Assembly: GCA_028718465.1 (NCBI GenBank)
Contig: JAQULX010000016.1
Location: forward strand, 1 to 16,949
DNA from: Dehalococcoidales bacterium
GTDB lineage: Bacteria > Chloroflexota > Dehalococcoidia > Dehalococcoidales > UBA3254
Length of the DNA stretch: 16,949 nt
Direction: 5' to 3'
The position numbers and the translations under genes are program-made. Shown in pieces: positions 14,637 to 16,949 of this stretch. A model generated the notes under the pieces. That model saw only the letters and a program-made list of their open reading frames with translations. It was not told where the DNA came from and made no database searches. Numbering within the stretch: the stretch's first letter is position 1; every line of letters starts with the position of its first letter.

Positions 14637-15781
14637 GACCGGGCTACCTCTTTAATCGCTTTCAGGGTTTTATCGATATCGTCCATGCTAGTGAATACCC
14701 CCGGCGAAAGCCGGACAGTACCTTCCGGGAACGAACCCAGGGTCTTATGGGCTGCCGGAGCGCAGTGTAAACCTACCCGGCTGAGAATGCCGAATTCCTC
14801 ATCCAGTTTGAAACCAATATCGGAGACCCTCTTTCCGAATATAGTAAAAGAGACAATGGCGACTGAACTTTCAGCATTGCGTGTCCCGTACGATTTCACG
14901 CCGGGAATCACGGATAATCCTTCTATCAGAGCTTTTACCAACAGCCTGGTATGCTCTCTGATTGAGTCCAGACCCCGATCATTAATCCAGTCTAACCCGG
15001 CGCTGAGACCGGTAATACCCATCAGATTGGCAGTGCCGCTTTCGAATTTATCCGGTAAATCTTCGGGCTGCTCTTCTGATTCCGACCGGCTGCCGGTGCC
15101 GCCGAATACCAGCGGTTCAATCGATGAAATATCAAAACCCGGATTTATCACCAGCCCCCCGGTCCCGGTGGGACCCAGGAGTTCCTTGTGGCCGGTAAAA
15201 GCCAGCAAGTCTATCCCGGAACCCATCACATCTACTGGAATAGCCCCGGCCGATTGGGAAGCATCTACCAGTACCGGTACTCCCAGTTCATGGGCTTTGG
15301 CCGTAACTTCCGCTGTCGGCAAAATAGTCCCGGAAACGTTGCTGGCCTGAGTCATGACCACTAGTCTGGTGTGCGAAGTGATAAGTTGGGATAGCTCCCC
15401 TGTATCCAGAGTACCGTCGGTTGCACATTGAGCTATGTGGAGAATAACTCCCTGCTTTTCCAGGAAGCGTAAAGGCCGCATCACGGCATTATGCTCCATG
15501 GATGTTGTCACTACATGGTCTCCTGGCTTCAATATTCCTCTCAGAGCCAGGTTAATAGCCTGGGTGGCATTGGCCGTGAAGATTACCCGCAGCGGGTCCG
15601 GAACGTTGAAAAACTCGGCCGCCTTTTCCCGGCAATCATAGACCACTCTGGCAGAAGCTACCGATAAACTGTGTCCGGACCGGCCGGGGTTGCCCCCGGC
15701 TCGTTCCATAACATCCGATATTGCTTTAAGCACTTCCGGCGGCTTTGGCCAGCTCGTAGCCGCATTATCCAGGTAAATCAT
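14633..15781 (-). CDS. Class V cysteine desulfurase / selenocysteine lyase
   Basis: This 382-residue PLP enzyme begins YLDNAATSWPKPPEVL, typical of the desulfurase subgroup found in selenium-trait operons. Visible catalytic residues are the ring-stacking His 97 (EHNAV), Asp 173 and Gln 176 (VDASQSAGA), the Schiff-base Lys 199 with His 198 (FTGHKELLGPTG), and Cys 340 in GLHCAPAAHKTLG as the persulfide/selenide acceptor. It releases sulfur from cysteine or selenium from selenocysteine; operon context favours delivery to the TusA-like and DUF3343 partners. It overlaps tusA upstream and the DUF3343 gene downstream by four bases each. The length matches the family and all key residues are present. 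Confidence 0.88.
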   Translation of the reverse strand: MIYLDNAATSWPKPPEVLKAISDVMERAGGNPGRSGHSLSVASARVVYDCREKAAEFFNVPDPLRVIFTANATQAINLALRGILKPGDHVVTTSMEHNAVMRPLRFLEKQGVILHIAQCATDGTLDTGELSQLITSHTRLVVMTQASNVSGTILPTAEVTAKAHELGVPVLVDASQSAGAIPVDVMGSGIDLLAFTGHKELLGPTGTGGLVINPGFDISSIEPLVFGGTGSRSESEEQPEDLPDKFESGTANLMGITGLSAGLDWINDRGLDSIREHTRLLVKALIEGLSVIPGVKSYGTRNAESSVAIVSFTIFGKRVSDIGFKLDEEFGILSRVGLHCAPAAHKTLGSFPEGTVRLSPGVFTSMDDIDKTLKAIKEVARS

Positions 15782-15999
15782 TTCTGCATCACAATTCTGT
15801 AACTGCCTTCAGTCTGGTCTTCCACGGTCACTGACCAGCCGGACTTCTTACCTAACCGGGATACATTATCCCTGGCAGTTCCGGAATCTACCAGGACTTC
15901 TACTGTTCCCTGGTTTATTTCATTAATTGCCTGACGCACCAGCATCACCGGCTGGGGGCATGATAGTCCCCGGGCGTCCACTGTCTTTATAGCTGCCAT
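15778..15999 (-). CDS. yedF: TusA/SirA-like sulfur (selenium) carrier, YedF-type
   Basis: This 73-residue protein of the TusA fold has the signature DARGLSCPQPVMLV with carrier Cys 14 in a C-P-x-P motif. A helix and the strands TVEVLVDSGTARDNVSRL follow. The carrier accepts persulfide (or selenide) on Cys 14 from a desulfurase. The selenium-trait YedF usually has a second DsrE-like C-terminal domain; it is absent here, leaving a TusA-only version. ATG 15999 has GGAG about 9 bp upstream. Its first 77 bases overlap the 3' end of the yedE frame, and its stop overlaps the desulfurase start by four bases. Confidence 0.85.
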   Translation of the reverse strand: MAAIKTVDARGLSCPQPVMLVRQAINEINQGTVEVLVDSGTARDNVSRLGKKSGWSVTVEDQTEGSYRIVMQK

Positions 16000-16949
16000 C
16001 TTTTTTCACTCCTGCTTTTACTACTTCTCGCATGGTTAAACCGATAATAATGCAGACCACGATTCCCACGATTACCGTCACTGGCCCAAATGCTGAAGGC
16101 CCCGAACCTGAACTGGCAATGGAAAAGTTATGAGCAAATCCGGCGCCCACGATCATCCCGGTAACAAACATGCCTGAATCGGCATCGCCTTCCCCGGCCA
16201 GAAATAGTTGCCTTCCCGGACACCCTCCGGCCAGAGTAAAGGCCAGACCGGCCAGCACCATACCGCCGAAATTCCACCATCCGTTAGTATGAGCAATCGG
16301 TTGGCCTGTGAACCCGGCCTGGAACTGACCCAGTATTAAATTGACGATAAAAGCCACCACTATCAAGGCCAGGACACCGTTGAGTAGATGGGAATCTTTA
16401 AGAAGGATAACATCCCGGAAAGCTCCCACGGTGCAGAAACGGCTGCGCTGGGCCAGAAAACCAATCGCTAACGCTACTACCAGAGAAATTATCCAGGGAG
16501 CATACTGGCTGCCGGGACCACTCGTAGAGAAGAAGATAGGACCGGTTGGGTTACCGCTGGCATCCCGCCCAAATTGAGGAGCAACCAATAAGAGTACTAA
16601 AAATACAATCATGATCAAGGGCATTACCCAGCCTACGGCTTTGGGTGCGGCATGGCTGCGGCCCAGGCTGAATCCCATCTTAAGAAACACTATCCCGAGT
16701 CCGATGCCGCCGATCAAACCCAGGATACCGAAAATAGCATTCCAGTCACCTCCAGCCAGTCTTAGATAAGCCCGCCAGGGGCAGCCCAAAAAGACCAGTG
16801 CGCCAAACATGGCGAACATCCCCAGGAGGAAACGGACCAGGGGAGCGGAACCTGTCCGGGGTTTAAACTCCCGGAAGACTAATGCGGCAGCCAGGGCTCC
16901 TAACACCAGACCGATTATTTCCGGGCGGATATACTGGACTACGCCTGCC
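15923..16949 (-). CDS. yedE: YedE-family putative selenium transporter, 5' end missing
   Basis: This polytopic YeeE/YedE transporter is open to the right window edge (visible from AGVVQYIRPE), with about 341 residues in view and a few tens missing. Family signatures are FLGCPWRAYLRLAGGDWN in the first half, QRSRFCTVGAFRDVILL in the middle and LAGGCPGRQLFLAGEGDADS in the second half. The Cys residues of these motifs are thought to relay thiosulfate, sulfite or selenium species through the membrane in this superfamily. About nine hydrophobic spans are visible. It heads the operon with tusA/yedF, the desulfurase and DUF3343. The last 25 codons run into yedF in another frame; the hydrophilic tail after GLTMREVVKAG is unlike the compact ends of most relatives. 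Confidence 0.88.
   Translation of the reverse strand, partial: AGVVQYIRPEIIGLVLGALAAALVFREFKPRTGSAPLVRFLLGMFAMFGALVFLGCPWRAYLRLAGGDWNAIFGILGLIGGIGLGIVFLKMGFSLGRSHAAPKAVGWVMPLIMIVFLVLLLVAPQFGRDASGNPTGPIFFSTSGPGSQYAPWIISLVVALAIGFLAQRSRFCTVGAFRDVILLKDSHLLNGVLALIVVAFIVNLILGQFQAGFTGQPIAHTNGWWNFGGMVLAGLAFTLAGGCPGRQLFLAGEGDADSGMFVTGMIVGAGFAHNFSIASSGSGPSAFGPVTVIVGIVVCIIIGLTMREVVKAGVKKDGSYKDSGRPGTIMPPAGDAGASGN

Noticed and set aside
14685..15350. 221-codon plus-strand frame opposite the desulfurase
   Set aside because: It is antisense to a gene with complete catalytic motifs and rich in Ser/Pro/Arg, as antisense shadows usually are.
1..16949. Mobile element, CRISPR array, tRNA or rRNA
   Set aside because: No transposase, integrase, regularly spaced repeats or RNA-gene core was found on either strand by reading.

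Overview
The window reads as a bacterial chromosome segment of moderate GC with short intergenic gaps. The best guess for the source is a Chloroflexota (Dehalococcoidia-like) or deep-branching clostridial anaerobe. This rests on the gene families: a SIMPL-domain lipoprotein, an ECF sigma factor followed by a DUF5667/DUF4382-type membrane protein, a DUF4118 histidine kinase, a DUF3243 protein and a YedE selenium-trait cluster. No rRNA, tRNA, CRISPR array or intact insertion sequence was seen. Taxonomic confidence is moderate.

Left part (1-5.7 kb): the 3' end of a UV-damage endonuclease gene (uvsE) is cut by the window edge. Next comes a minus-strand pair of an unknown polytopic membrane protein and a CPBP (CAAX-like) membrane protease. 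About 380 bp without a recognisable gene follows. Then there is a small redox neighbourhood on the minus strand: an intact flavodoxin-like protein, a 30-residue single-span membrane protein, a truncated flavodoxin, and a 144-codon open frame resembling ATC hydrolase that has no usable start codon. Its upstream neighbour is an intact beta-CASP metallo-beta-lactamase (RNA-processing type).

Middle (5.8-9 kb): a minus-strand remnant joins the start of a response-regulator receiver domain to the end of a universal stress protein, with a one-base frame break in a run of seven A. A divergent DUF4118/HisKA_3 histidine kinase has no intact partner regulator in view. A DUF3243 protein then faces a SIMPL (DUF541) lipoprotein across a strong shared hairpin.

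9.1-12.3 kb: a three-gene plus-strand operon encodes an ECF sigma factor, a membrane-anchored putative anti-sigma factor with an external DUF4382 domain, and a secreted lipoprotein with its own DUF4382 domain plus two Ig-like (He_PIG) repeats. It ends at a textbook terminator. Sensor and probable effector share the same external domain, which makes this the most interesting system in the window.

12.5-14.4 kb: a SAM methyltransferase, a six-span membrane protein coupled to a short XRE regulator, and a 36-residue lipoprotein. 14.4-16.9 kb (minus strand): a tightly overlapping selenium/sulfur-trait operon of yedE (cut by the right edge), a tusA/yedF-like gene, a class V cysteine desulfurase/selenocysteine lyase and a DUF3343 carrier-like protein.
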